The position numbers were made by a program, and so were the translations under genes. Shown one piece after another: positions 12,601 to 21,333 of a stretch of 64,000 nt of DNA. The stretch is taken from positions 2,294,001 to 2,358,000 of the forward strand of contig JBBELK010000620.1 of the NCBI GenBank assembly GCA_037783545.1, written 5' to 3'. Position 1 is the stretch's first letter; each line of letters starts with the position of its first letter. The notes beneath the pieces were generated by a model, which did no database searches, was not told the DNA's origin, and was given only the letters and a program-made list of their open reading frames with translations. The DNA comes from Henricia sp. BOLD:AAB3569 (Eukaryota > Echinodermata > Asteroidea > Spinulosida > Echinasteridae).

Positions 12601-15600
12601 ATTTTCCTGTGTTTGCCTCACATCGTGACCTTGGTCATGAATATGCATATTTGCATTAGCATAAAACCTTTGTTTTAACCCCCAAAGCAAGCTCCAAATA
12701 TGATTTTTATGACTTTAAAGGAGTGTGACCAGATCACTTTTTTTTACCCATAACTCCCCGTTATATTTTTCTGATTACGAAACTGAAACTCCCGCGCTTC
12801 TAGGCCGCATATTTCCGAGGATATCGTCGAAAATCCACCGATTATTTGTAAACTAATTTTCCAGTATCAACGTTTATCCGCTGAAAGCATACTCGATAGT
12901 TTTGTTCAATTTTTTACTGGAAATTGCGAATGTTTTCGGGTTTTTGGGACATGGGAGGTGTGTATGGGAGTTACTTGATAATATTGGTAAGTTACATCGA
13001 AAACTATTTTCCAGAAACTCTGGTCATGCTCCTTTAACTGAGTAGAGTGGTTTTAAAGCATAGATTTCATTGATAAAAATCCTAAATAAGGGGCCCTTTA
13101 GAGTATAAAAACGTATTGCATTAACTGTGAAATTTAGGATTGGGTCAAAGCCTCATGTACAAAACAAATAGAAATCAAACCTGGACTTCTCCGTTGTTGA
13201 GGGCGCTCTTGAAATCGCTGATTAGTCCCTTACAATCTTCACACATTGCCTCATCCTGGATTGACGAACGAAACGGAACCATCATCAGAAATGGAAAACT
13301 GCTAATAATTTATTTAGTGAAGTACTAGGCCTACACAATGGAAACTTTGCACGGATGTGGTCTACTGCCAATTTGAAAAAAAAGGTTAACATCTGTGATG
13401 GATCTGTGTATCTTTAAAGATAGTATACATGATTGGTAAACTGTTCTAAATAGTTTTATCCCCCTGTGTGATTGAAGATATGCATGATTAAAATCAACCT
13501 GAGCAAAAACCAGCTCCGTACTTCGTCTAACTTTTGAGAAAACAGTCAAAAAAGGGTTTGCAGTAATTTCGCCCCAAAACTGTGCACGAAGTGGTTTTAG
13601 GGCAAAATGGCACTCGGGCGAAGTGGTTTGGGGCAAAATGGCACTTGGGCGAAATGGTTTTGGGGCGAATTGAAATTTCGTCTCATGAGACGAAAACTAA
13701 TTGATTGGAACATGATTTTAAAAAAAAGACTTACAGAACCGTTTTTGAAGCCAAAATTTCCTCTCGCGTGCAATTCGGACGAGCATTTTCTTCGTAACTG
13801 TAAATTCTTGACGCGAGAGGGCGCTGTTACAAATTAGTGGCTTTGGCTGTGGCTATGCTGTTGCCATGGGCAGACAATAAAGGTCCTTAGAAACAGCATA
13901 GTAACAGCCACAGCCAAAGCCACTAATTCGTAACAGCGCCCTCTCGCGTCCAGAATTTACAGTTACGAAGAAAATCCTCGTCCGAATTGCACGCGAGAGG
14001 AAATTTTTGCCTCAAAAAAGGTTCTGTAAGTCTTTTAAAAAAATCATATTCCAATCATGGACATCTCAAACCACTACAGGACACAACTAGGAGGAAATTT
14101 TTGGGTGTGATTCTAATTTCGAGGCAAAATGACAACAATCCACTTTATGAAAGGGGTTCCTTCTGTCCCTACGGGAAATCCCGTAGGGACAGAATAATTC
14201 TGTCTAGTAGTAGGAGTGCAATACTTGCCTTGACTACAAGATTAGCCCAATCATTCTCAATACAGTATTGCGTTGCCCCCTCGCCACACTCTTTAGCTTT
14301 CAGTGGATGGTCACACCAGTATGCAGGCCCCCACGTACAGCGTTCCGAACCAATGGCAGCAGCAGTGGCTGAAATAAAGACCACAGCCCCAGACGTTTTA
14401 ATTGCAACATAACATTTATCACTAAAATGTCCGTAAAGAGTTGAGACGTTGATCAGAATTTTGTCTTTAAAATGACTCATCAAGCATCGGTAAACTGTTC
14501 AGATTTGATGGAAAAACCAACAATTTTCAGTGGGAAAAATTTAGAATTTTGTGAGGAAACACTTAGAAATTGTTCAGCCCGTCTCATGTTTTGTACACAA
14601 GGCCTGAAGCCCTGATCAACTTCTCAATTCTTTCCAAAATGTCATTTTAATTTTTAGGAGCATGAGAAGATGAAGTGGGAAAGCAGTCTTATCTTAAAAA
14701 TGTCGGCACAGTCGCCAGGTCCGTGACAATGCCACCCTATTGTTTGATCAGGATTGTTGATGAAAAGTGGCTAATGAATAGGGTGGCGACCTCACGGACC
14801 TGGCAACTATGCCGACAATTACGTCAGTCACTGATCCTTTACCAGCCATTTTAATGACCCTCCCCGCCCCTCCCCACCCCTGTCCCTCCCCGCACCTGCC
14901 CCTGTCCCTCCCCGCACCTGCCCCTGCCCATCCCCGCCCCTCCCTACCCCTGCCTGCCCCTCCTCCCCTGGCCCTGCCTGCCCCTGCCCTCTCTCTGCAC
15001 CTGCCCCTCCCCTGCCCCTGCAACTCCCCCTGCCCCTCCTGTTCGGCCAGTCCCATAAAATTTGTCAACCGTCCATTGTCAACATGGTCGGACATGGGTG
15101 TCATGGTCTGGTCAATAACTAGCCCCGCGAGTAGTGCTTCGGGAAAACCCTCAGCCCTGTCGTCTAATGTATCCACGAGGAAGGTATAATGTTGCACTTA
15201 AGAGTTTCTCCTGAAAATTTCGGAAAAATAATGAATGTATTGATACTTTTACATTATATTTCTTTTCAGTAAAGTATCATCTCGTATCACGAAGATCTTC
15301 CGAGCTCAAGCTCATCTAGTTTCTGCTGCACAAGCGAAGTTTTGCATCGTGCGCGTTCAGCTGTGCACGGAAGTTGGGCATGTATAATGACGCACCGTAC
15401 TATCAGGCTGAAAACTACGGTGGCCAAGACAAGCTACTTTCTTCATAGAAGCAATTTTGATTAAATAATAGTCTTCTGTCAATAAAACGTGCAATTTATG
15501 TGTAGTTTTTAGCACTTGTAAAGTTTTATTTGCTGTTATATCAGACGACTTGATAATATGAAATCAAACAGTTATAACTTTAAAACCATGAAGCTACATG

Positions 15601-17115
15601 TATGGTATAACCTAAACAATTATCAATGTGCAACTTTTATATATTTTCGTAGAAACAAAATAATTATTTTACAAGTTCCACTGGTTCTCCTAAAATAATT
15701 TTTAAAATTACAATTTAGAATTAATAAAACAATAATACAAATTGTACATTAAACTTGCAACACGGCTCTTTGCATAACTTTACAATTAGGAGCTGCTTTT
15801 AGCACCACTTTACATAAGAAACAAGTGCCACTTGGGGACCTGTATTAAATTAAAAAGGACAAAATGGACTCCATTGTCATTATAATAACGCATGGTTAAA
15901 TACTGGCCGGCAGAGGGCCGCCTTCTAGAGTTTCTTATGGCCGATGATTACCGTTTTATGAGCAAAAATTGTCTCGCATTATTTGTATCTTGTAAATTGG
16001 CTACTAAAATAACCAAATTATCAATTTTATCATATCTCGCCGGAAAATCCTTGACTTTCTTCATTTTTATGCGAGTGAATATTTCATTTAAGTGATACTT
16101 TCAAGGTCGAGGTGAAATCGTGGGGAAAGTTTGAGACCCGATCCGTCGATGAAATACCGACTTTCACCATGCGCGAGAGCGGAGAGGTCAACACAATCTA
16201 GACTGGTTCGCTGTCCTCATATTTACTTCCCTTCATCTTACGACGAAGGGGAGTAAATTGAGGATGTGGAACCAGTCTAGTGTTGACCTCTCCGCTCTCG
16301 AGCATTTGATTTTTGGTGAAAGTCGGTATTTCATCGCACTGGGTCTCGAACTTTCCCCACGATTTCACCGAAACTAGACATCGGATCGATGCGTACTCTT
16401 CGGAATATTTGCAAACTGGGGTGAGTGCACCTATTGAGCAAATAGAGTACAGAAGCGATGACGTCACAAAAAAACTTTTTTACATTTCAGCGTTTTGGAT
16501 ACCATGTATCGGTGGAGCATGATGAAAAACATCCACAGCCCAAATTTGGTGGGAATCGGTTCAGTGGGGCCCGAGATATGGCCGCATGAATACATATTTA
16601 GCCCCATTGAAATCAGTGTAAATTGGCCTGGTTCCAAAAGTTACGATCCAGGCCAATTTACACTGATTTCAATGGGGATATTTAGGTATTCATGCGGCCA
16701 TATCTCGGGCCACCATGAACCAATTCATGTCAAATTTGATGTGTGAGGGTTTTTCATCATGTTCTACCGAAATATGGTCATGAAAATGCTGAAATGCAAA
16801 AAAGAAAATTTGATGACGTCACACTTCGGCTGTCTATATCAGAGCCGTGGGACAAATTTAATTTGCGTGAGTTTGCCACATATTTTGGGTATATTAGACG
16901 ACAGGGCTGAGGGTTTTCCCGAAGCACTGCTCGCGGGGCTAGGTCTGGTCCTTCCTCCATGCCATGGTCTGGTCATGGAGTCTTTCCTTCCTCCATGCAT
17001 GGTCTGGTCAACATGACTGCACACACTTCGTCTTCAGTTTTAACAAAAAGTCACAAGCTTCAGGACAAAAGTAATTACCTGCCGCCACAAACGTGAAGAG
17101 CAGCAAAATCTTCAT
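557..17115 (-). CDS. Prosaposin-like secreted saposin-domain protein, 3' part beyond window
   Basis: Seven exons join in frame (minus strand, 5' to 3'): 17115-17079, 14368-14229, 13255-13181, 10400-10281, 4324-4247, 2261-2175, 679-557, giving 220 residues with the C-terminus off the left edge. Order: signal peptide (about 1-17), SapA domain (about 22-58, CTWGPAYWC plus three more Cys), saposin-B domain 1 with all six Cys (C64, C67, C95, C105, C130, C136), and saposin-B domain 2 with four Cys seen (C159, C162, C190, C201). SapA followed by SapB repeats is the prosaposin layout. In vertebrates prosaposin is cut in lysosomes into activators of sphingolipid hydrolases. Invertebrate relatives also include membrane-active antimicrobial saposin-like proteins, so the exact role is open. 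All introns after the SapA exon are phase 0, as expected of a domain-repeat gene. Introns are 1-6 kb and mostly transposon sequence. Family assignment is firm; orthology to PSAP is inference. Confidence 0.88.
822..1341. mobile_element. Terminal-inverted-repeat element with internal repeats
   Basis: Left end GTCAAACGTCGCGCTTATGC is inverted at the right end (GCATAAGCGCGACGTTTGA). The interior repeats GCCGTGTC/GACACGGC several times in both orientations. It lies in a saposin intron and codes for nothing recognisable. Confidence 0.6.
1602..2089. mobile_element. TTAA-flanked MITE, AGGCAGTATACAT family, copy 1
   Basis: Inverted ends (AGGCAGAACACATGATTGG and its complement) sit between TTAA at 1598-1601 and TTAA at 2090-2093. 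The interior holds the family's repeated GAAGTGGTTTTGGGGCGAA modules. Other copies: 13418-13703, 54658-55161, 62376-62894. Confidence 0.75.
2175..2261 (-). CDS. Saposin gene exon 6: first helix of saposin-B domain 2
   Basis: Encodes DPCADCKQIF and then NKT, a sequon at the position commonly glycosylated in saposins. Three in-frame acceptors are possible. The one ending at 2262 has the best pyrimidine tract and is used here; AGs giving starts at 2252 or 2246 would remove 3 or 5 residues. Donor GTACAG, phase 0. Confidence 0.82.
2711..2990. mobile_element. Foldback MITE (TGACCCGCTC ends)
   Basis: A 280-base near-palindrome beginning TGACCCGCTC and ending GAGCGGGTCA. The arms include ATTAAAATACCAAAACACAA and its complement. 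A diverged relative lies at 54389-54592 with the same core. Confidence 0.7.
2992..3400. mobile_element. Foldback MITE related to the GGGTCTGTCC family
   Basis: Arms around TTCTCTCAAAACAAAAGAAA fold onto the complement at 3303-3325. The centre has AACCCTGTGTACAAATTTCC, also seen in the elements at 4401, 37753 and 40183. Confidence 0.65.
3631..4223. mobile_element. TIR element TAGACCGATCC, copy 1
   Basis: 593 bases, ends TAGACCGATCCAGTAAGCTC and complement; a second copy is at 50445-51029. The internal TGCACACGTG-rich stretch and open frames are not conserved as protein between copies. It lies 23 bases from the splice donor of saposin exon 5. Confidence 0.75.
4247..4324 (-). CDS. Saposin gene exon 5: end of saposin-B domain 1 and linker
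   Basis: Seventy-eight bases, residues 125-150, beginning DASKVCTVLDLC. This supplies Cys5 and Cys6 (C130, C136) in the family pattern xVCxxLxLC, followed by a Lys/Thr-rich linker. Acceptor CATCATTCAG, donor GTAAAT. A terminal-inverted-repeat element (3631-4223) begins 23 bases into the next intron. Confidence 0.87.
4401..4819. mobile_element. TIR element GGGTCTGTCC, copy 1
   Basis: Ends GGTCTGTCCACAGTAATGGG and complement. A second copy in the opposite orientation lies at 40183-40618. The centre is a shorter palindrome around GTACAAATTTTCCTATTA. Confidence 0.75.
4990..6770. other. Saposin intron, largely unassigned
   Basis: About 5390-5540 resembles a dispersed repeat also present at 14480-14640 and 25780-25820 (GCAGATTTGATGG then GTGAGGAAACA). 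The GC-richer stretch 5540-6470 has short open frames on both strands but no domain or splice pattern I recognise. Confidence 0.4.
6781..7177. mobile_element. Foldback MITE
   Basis: Arms TTATAAACTCCTC and complement, with a second inverted block AAAGCCCCGTTATTCCTC. A one-armed relative lies at 39688-39893. Confidence 0.65.
7834..8103. repeat. 17-bp minisatellite
   Basis: About 16 copies of GGTCGAGTTGGTAAAAC, the first few with GTGCAAC. Since 17 is not a multiple of 3, every frame cycles through the same 17-residue peptide repeat, explaining two overlapping minus-strand open frames that are not genes. Confidence 0.95.
8206..8293. mobile_element. 88-bp deletion derivative of TAGCCCAGGTTGGAC element
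   Basis: Ends TAGCCCAGGTTGGACGTCG and GAGTCCAACCTGAGCTA, with TATGTAGTATGCGGTA just inside the right end. It matches both ends of the 732-base element at 19287-20018 with most of the middle missing. Confidence 0.7.
8294..10280. other. Saposin intron with no assigned feature
   Basis: Open frames at 8361-8555, 9249-9446, 9462-9647 and 9695-9877 are short and start at non-ATG codons or are broken. The plus strand near 9350-9500 has a frame-broken stretch that might be the relic of a transposon protein, but I cannot name it. Confidence 0.35.
10281..10400 (-). CDS. Saposin gene exon 4: middle of saposin-B domain 1
   Basis: One hundred and twenty bases, residues 85-124, with Cys3 and Cys4 of the domain (C95, C105) and the motif CKLIVDLYGKDLLEKL, typical of saposin helices 3-4. 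Acceptor CTTTGCAG and donor GTAAGT are both strong, phase 0 on both sides. Confidence 0.88.
10567..10925. mobile_element. TTAA-flanked MITE, AGGAGYGTGACCAGA family, copy 1
   Basis: 359 bases between TTAA 10563-10566 and TTAA 10926-10929. The sister segment at 11943-11960 reads CATCTGTTAAACCATGG with no insert, proving the boundaries and the TTAA duplication. Confidence 0.93.
11298..11865. mobile_element. TTAA-flanked element, AGGGCCTGTGACATG family, copy 1
   Basis: Flanked by TTAA at 11294-11297 and 11866-11869, ends AGGGCTGTGACATG and GGGGCCCT. Copy 2 is 12305-13097 (with a nested MITE) and copy 3 is 63160-63616. Confidence 0.75.
12305..13097. mobile_element. TTAA-flanked element, AGGGCCTGTGACATG family, copy 2 with nested MITE
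   Basis: Tandem-duplicate partner of copy 1. Left flank TTAA, right flank TTAG (one change). Contains the 12719-13033 element. Confidence 0.75.
12719..13033. mobile_element. TTAA-flanked MITE, AGGAGYGTGACCAGA family, copy 2
   Basis: 315 bases between TTAA 12715-12718 and 13034-13037, opposite orientation to copy 1 and lacking about 45 internal bases. The matching point of the sister segment (around 11796-11806) has no insert. Confidence 0.9.
13181..13255 (-). CDS. Saposin gene exon 3: first helix of saposin-B domain 1
   Basis: Seventy-five bases, phase 0 at both ends, residues 60-84 starting DEAMCEDC. The CxxC pair (C64, C67) opens saposin-B domain 1. The usual N-glycosylation sequon of saposin domains is absent here (sequence reads SALNNGEVQ). 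Donor is GTTTGA, weaker than the other donors. Confidence 0.85.
13418..13703. mobile_element. TTAA MITE, AGGCAGTATACAT family, truncated copy
   Basis: Left end at TTAA 13414-13417 is intact. The copy stops after CGAAAACTAATT where the foldback at 13704 begins, so its right third is missing. Confidence 0.7.
13704..14207. mobile_element. Truncated foldback element, TCTGTCTA-end family
   Basis: Arms fold around 13870-13885 (GCTTTGGCTGTGGC and complement). Only the right side extends to the family end with TCCCTACGGGAAATCCCGTA and ATTCTGTCTAG, shared with 26140-26837 and 27216-28105. Abuts the GC splice donor of saposin exon 2 by 21 bases. Confidence 0.7.
14229..14368 (-). CDS. Saposin gene exon 2: SapA domain
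   Basis: Acceptor TTTATTTCAG. The 140-base exon encodes residues 13-59 with the SapA signature: Cys, Trp-Gly-Pro, Tyr-Trp-Cys, then Cys40 and Cys48. To stay in frame with exon 3 the exon must end at AAG followed by GCAAGT, a strong-consensus GC donor. A GT donor 9 bases earlier (CTT/GTAGTC) would also keep frame but is a poor match. A foldback-element end lies about 21 bases into the following intron. Confidence 0.85.
14702..14816. repeat. Short inverted repeat
   Basis: GTCGGCACAGTCGCCAGGTC is inverted at the right end, flanking a loop around 14745-14775. The arms also share a block beginning CCACCCTATT. Confidence 0.7.
14850..15048. repeat. C/T-rich low-complexity tract (CCCCTGCCCCTCC-like)
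   Basis: About 200 bases built from CCTGCCCCTCCC units, C-rich on the plus strand. Open frames on both strands here (Pro-rich, Gly/Arg-rich) are compositional artefacts. Confidence 0.85.
15200..16110. other. Saposin intron 1, AT-rich, nothing recognised
   Basis: Mostly AT-rich sequence in the first intron of the saposin gene. No inverted repeat, tRNA motif or exon signature stood out apart from the short GC-richer piece near 15300-15420. Confidence 0.3.
16115..16373. mobile_element. Foldback element with AGACTGGTTC loop
   Basis: Arms AATCGTGGGGAAAGTTTGAG and its near-complement flank internal copies of TCTAGACTGGTTC, a word also dense at 17350-17470, 18165-18300 and 49205-49260. Confidence 0.6.
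16457..16822. mobile_element. Foldback element with GATGACGTCAC ends
   Basis: Both ends read GATGACGTCAC. Long arms including TGGCCGCATGAATAC fold about 16640. First intron of the saposin gene. Confidence 0.65.
17079..17115 (-). CDS. Saposin gene exon 1: start codon and signal peptide
   Basis: Encodes MKILLLFTFVAA and the first base of an Ala codon, then a GTAATT donor. Basic residue 2 followed by a hydrophobic run is a signal-peptide core, and cleavage probably falls in the Ala-rich start of exon 2. Another ATG lies 5 bases upstream but meets a stop after one codon (ATGCAATGA), so this ATG at 17115-17113 is chosen. It joins exon 2 in phase 1. Confidence 0.8.
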
Positions 17116-17260
17116 TGCATTACGATGGTGTATCTGTTAATTGCCCAAAATCATGAAAATGTTCTGCCAAAAACACGACCCAACTTCACGACGACTTGAG
17201 AGAAAAGGGAGTGTGTGCGCGTTATCAAGTTTGTGTTTATATACGTAAGTAGGAAATAAT
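17116..17260 (-). promoter_or_regulatory. TATA-type core promoter of the saposin gene
   Basis: On the minus strand TATATAAA (17243-17236) lies about 120 bases upstream of the chosen ATG. A TATA box normally sets the start 25-32 bases downstream, which would put the cap site near 17205-17215 at a pyrimidine-rich stretch and leave a 5' UTR of about 90-100 bases. The UTR contains a minimal upstream ATG overlapping the start region. No splice signal is needed between the two. Confidence 0.55.
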
Positions 17261-17349
17261 CTTTTTGCTGTTTCAGGAGGGAGGTCCCCGGGTGTTTGGT
17301 CCCGCTAGGTAAGTAGAAAACACAATCTGACACCACTCAGAATCACGTG

Positions 17350-18450
17350 CCTCGGAGCTAGACTGGTTGCCTGTCCCATTACAATTACATGGTACCGGGT
17401 TAAGTAGGGACCGGAAACCAGTCTAGTATCAACTTTAGACTGGTGTCCCTGTAGTCTGGTACCCGGACCAAAAATCTTTTGACTAGACTGAATTTAAGGT
17501 CCGGCAGCCGCCAATTTCGCCATTTTGAAACAGGAGGTTCCCGAAGTTACCCTAATGCACGTCCGGACGTTAATCGTCGGGTACACTTCATCATTGTTCA
17601 GAGAATTTGAATTGACGTCGCGTGCACGTACGGGTGCTGCTGCGTGTGTATTTATGGTGATGATGCCACGGATTCAAAACTATACCCAGTAGCTATAGAA
17701 AATTAACGGTTATATGTGCTTCTAAAAATAAATGCATGACGTAATGCTTAAATATGGCGTAAACGTTGCAATACTAGTATTCGATAATGCACAAATATAT
17801 GTGCGATGTTAAATATATATGTACGATGTTTTTTCATATGTGCGATGTATTTTTCATATGTGTGCGATGTTTTTTCATATGTATGCGATGTTGAAAATAT
17901 ATGTGCAATAATTTGACATATGCAATGTTTTTTCATTCGCGCACTAATTACGTCAACTTGGTCAAATCCGTAACCGAAGTTTGCAAGCTTGATAGACTGC
18001 TGCGTGAAATTGCACTTTAGTTTCTGTCATTTAATCTGCCAGGCTGATTTATTTTTGGTACAGGCCTATTGGGGCTGGTTTTCTTTGTATTTGTGCCAAA
18101 TATCACGCACGCAAATCCACTTCTCATAGTCAGTCGTTGTATGTGGAATATGTGGAGCGGGAACCAGTCTACGCACATACATTGAAAGATCTAGACTGGT
18201 TCCCGTCCACATATTCCACACAGGAGAATAGACTGGTTCCCGTCCACATATTCCACACTTTCGCAATAAGCGAACCAATCTATAGGGATCGGGAACCAAT
18301 CTATGAAAGATCACGCCCATATATCACGAACACCGCGACCCCACACATTGAAATATCCCACATATATGTCGAAATATCCCACATATATTTTTAACATTGC
18401 ATATATATGTCAAATTATTGCACATATATTTTTAACATCGCATACATATT
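17350..18450. repeat. AGACTGGTTCC palindromes and GCACATATAT arrays
   Basis: Inverted AGACTGGTTCC motifs alternate with roughly 24-base units such as ATATGTGCGATGTT, in one orientation at 17800-17945 and the other at 18340-18445. A rearranged copy of the same assembly lies at 48470-49260. Confidence 0.7.
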
Positions 18451-18862
18451 AAGCCGCCTTCTAGCTTAGATAAATTATGAAATAAGAAGGGTCTTAAAAT
18501 CGATTTATTCAGACAAGTAGGCACTTTTTGTTACGATTTTTCAGCTGTAATATAAGAAATATTCATGTAGAATCATCATCAATCAGCTTTATCGTCATAG
18601 CAATCGATTTAATTAGTCAAACAAATTAATTGCGAAGTTGTATCCAGTGCCGGAATTAAGCCGCCTTAATCTTAGAGAAATTGGGAAATAAGAAGGGGTC
18701 TTAAAATGCGATTTATTCAGACAAGAAGGCACTTTTAATTTATATTTTTCAACTGAAGCATAAGAACAACTCATATAGAATCACAATCAACCAGCTTTAT
18801 AGTCAAAGCCATCGATTTAATTAGTCAAACAAATTAATTGCGAAGTTGTATCCAGTGCGCGA
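18451..18862. repeat. Tandem duplication, unit about 205 bp
   Basis: Two copies of a segment beginning TTAAGCCGCCTT and containing GAAATAAGAAGGGTCTTAAA and ATTGCGAAGTTGTATCCAGT, at about 18451-18653 and 18656-18862. Confidence 0.85.
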
Positions 18863-19286
18863 AGCCGCCTTAGATATGTTTTGTGCACGCACATGCGTCG
18901 CTTGAGGGCGCTCTTTGCACCTCCTTCAAAATGGCCGCGAAAATGTCGAAATGGCCTTACGAGCAAAAACAATGAACAACAAAGACACGTTTTGTGTCAA
19001 ATTTGGTGATTCCGTGGCCTGCTTTTTGGAACAAGAGATGTTCGCCTGCTCGTCTGTTCACGCCAAACTGAGGCGCGCCGAAGCCAGTTGGCACGATCGA
19101 TTTTGCTTGCATTAATAAATTTCGTCATGAATCTTTGTGAACAACGTCGGCGCATGGACGGTGGGTCGGCGCCTAGTTGTGGCCGGCTGTGCAGCTTCGC
19201 CGCCGAGTGGCTACCGGTATACGCCTATAGTTAGGTAATGTTATGCACCTTGTACTAGTGATAGTGTATACCTATCGGTAAGAGTA
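18863..19286. other. GC-richer stretch with a 66-codon open frame
   Basis: 18915-19115 is open on the plus strand and ends near AATAAA, but no family is recognisable and nothing shows it is transcribed. Left as unassigned intergenic DNA. Confidence 0.25.
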
Positions 19287-20018
19287 TAGCCCAGGTTGGA
19301 CGTCGTCTTCATTGCATTACGAGTGACGTCCAGGTCACGATGTCTCAAAACAGGGGGACTGAAAGTTCCACATAATTTTTAAGCTATATATTACCTTTTA
19401 ATGGACGTCGAATTTATGTCCATATATGCTTGACGTCTTCATTTACAGGAACGGGAGGTTTAAATGTCATATACCAAATTTGATGAACAAAATAGTGAAA
19501 TCTAAAGGCACAACCTAACGTTAAAGTTCAGAGAAATAAATAACAGCTGCCGTCGCGTCACGCTTCGTGAAGTTTGGGTAGGCTTGCGCGTGCGGCGCCA
19601 CGATGTCAGGCACGCAATGCGCCGAGGCCATGGCCTAGTTTAGTTGCGACGCGCGCACGTACGGCCGGCACGCGTACGCGGGACTACGCGCGCGCGGTTA
19701 GAACAAAATAAGCTGAACGTAACTTGGCTGGCTGTAGTACTAGTAGTGGATTATTTGTGCACAAATATATAGCAAATTAGCGTGACTTTTTGCCGTTTTC
19801 CTCCGGAATATGCAGTTCGGTGATGTGTAGTGGATTTCTAAACCCGGCAATCCCAAAGATTAGGACACATGCAACTTTGTTAGCACATTGCCGGCTTCCA
19901 GCACAAGGTAGAAATATTGATTTTTTCTGTTACAAAAATTTTCACCCTGTTTTTGGAACTTCATATCCTGGACTCCGTATCCCCATGTAGTATGCGGTAC
20001 GGAGTCCAACCTGGGCTA
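19287..20018. mobile_element. TIR element TAGCCCAGGTTGGAC, 732 bp
   Basis: Inverted ends TAGCCCAGGTTGGACGTCG and GAGTCCAACCTGGGCTA. Interior is CpG-rich and non-coding. An 88-bp relative lies at 8206-8293. Confidence 0.7.
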
Positions 20019-20086
20019 GGTAAGAGTAACTAGTGAGTTCAGTGGATTTTAGATTCTTTACCCAAATCATAACAAATATGGTATTA

Positions 20087-20813
20087 GGCCATCAGAATGA
20101 AAGTCATAGAATACCGTCCTCCGCCCGCATGACCAAATGGCCACCGCCGAAATTTTTCATTATTCAAAAATTGTTCATTATTTCAAAAAATTTAGAACTT
20201 CAACGTACTTTCAATACTTGTTCATGAAAAAAATCGATATATATGGCGCCAACCTGAGAAATTCCGACCAATCAACCAGATTTTTCGAAATCAGACGGCA
20301 GACGATAGTCTTGAGCGCGAGATCCAAGTGCTGACACACAATTCCACTGTTCGTGTTTCAGTGTAGCCGCGCGAGACTGCAAATCCGACTGAAGTCCTGG
20401 GGCGCGTTCAATAGCGCAATACGTATGCATACCGACAATACCTTCAACGGTGAAGGTATAGGAAAATACCTATACCTGGCATATGTATGTATTGTGTTAT
20501 TGAACGCGCCCCCCGATCTCACTTCGGCAATCATCGGACGTTCTGTACACGTATGTATTCCGTCATCTGATTGGCTGTTACCATCGCGACATCGAATTTT
20601 GGCCAATGAAAAATTACGTCTCATCGGTGTCTGCCTGTCATGCAATGATGGCAGACGTGAAAACGATCTGAAGACGGAAGTGCACCTCTATCATTGTCTA
20701 TGTACCCCTCGGGCACCTGTTTTACAAAATAATGAAAAATGAATAATGAAAAAAAGCCGCGTGTGTTTTTGAAATCTTCCGGACAGTATTCTATGACTTT
20801 CATTCCGATGGCC
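20087..20813. mobile_element. TIR element with TTA duplication, Harbinger-like
   Basis: Ends GGCCATCAGAATGAAAGTC and near-complement, flanked by TTA at 20084-20086 and 20814-20816, as in PIF/Harbinger insertions. Contains a second palindrome at about 20399-20514 (GGGGCGCGTTCAATA and complement) that may be an independent insert. Confidence 0.7.
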
Positions 20814-21333
20814 TTAATGGAAAGCTCGTTCCAAGAGAAATCCAACGGTGTTTGAATCAGCTTCATATCTCAAACCATTATTGAGTTATGCCATTTTTTA
20901 CATTAAAATTTGACCACTTCCTGTCTGTAAATTTTGATTTGACATCGCTCTCCTAATATTATCACAAGTTACTATTTTGTCCTTTTATGAAAGCCAACAA
21001 GTTTAGTATCATTAAAAAACTCTTTTAAAACTCTAGTCGTTGATGTTGGAATCAAATCCATACCTTTTAATATAGAAAAGATATGGTTTGTTTAAAAATG
21101 GAGGTTTGACCGTCTTTTTCGACACACTGACTGGACGGTGCTGCACTGATGGATAGTTGGGTTGCTACATGGCATTTAAAAAAAAACCAGAATTGTACTA
21201 CCAGCCCCGCCCATCAGCCCCATCCACCAGCCCTGCCCATGAGCTCCAGCCCCACACACCAGCCCTACTATTCAATCCAGCCAATCAGGCCCAAGCATCA
21301 ACCCCACCCAGCCCCACCCTATGGCATCAGCCC

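Larger units (their letters stand above)
10504..13100. repeat. Tandem segmental duplication inside a saposin intron
   Basis: Segment 10504-11869 and segment 11891-13100 align along their length, from CAGGTTGACTTTCAAA to AAATAAGGGGCCCTTTA, separated by 21 bases. Size differences are explained by one TTAA-flanked MITE in each copy at different positions (10567-10925 and 12719-13033). No exon is duplicated. Confidence 0.9.

Noticed and set aside
14748-15197. 149-codon Gly/Arg-rich and 126-codon Pro-rich frames
   Set aside because: Caused by a C/T-rich low-complexity tract, in an intron of a well-supported gene.
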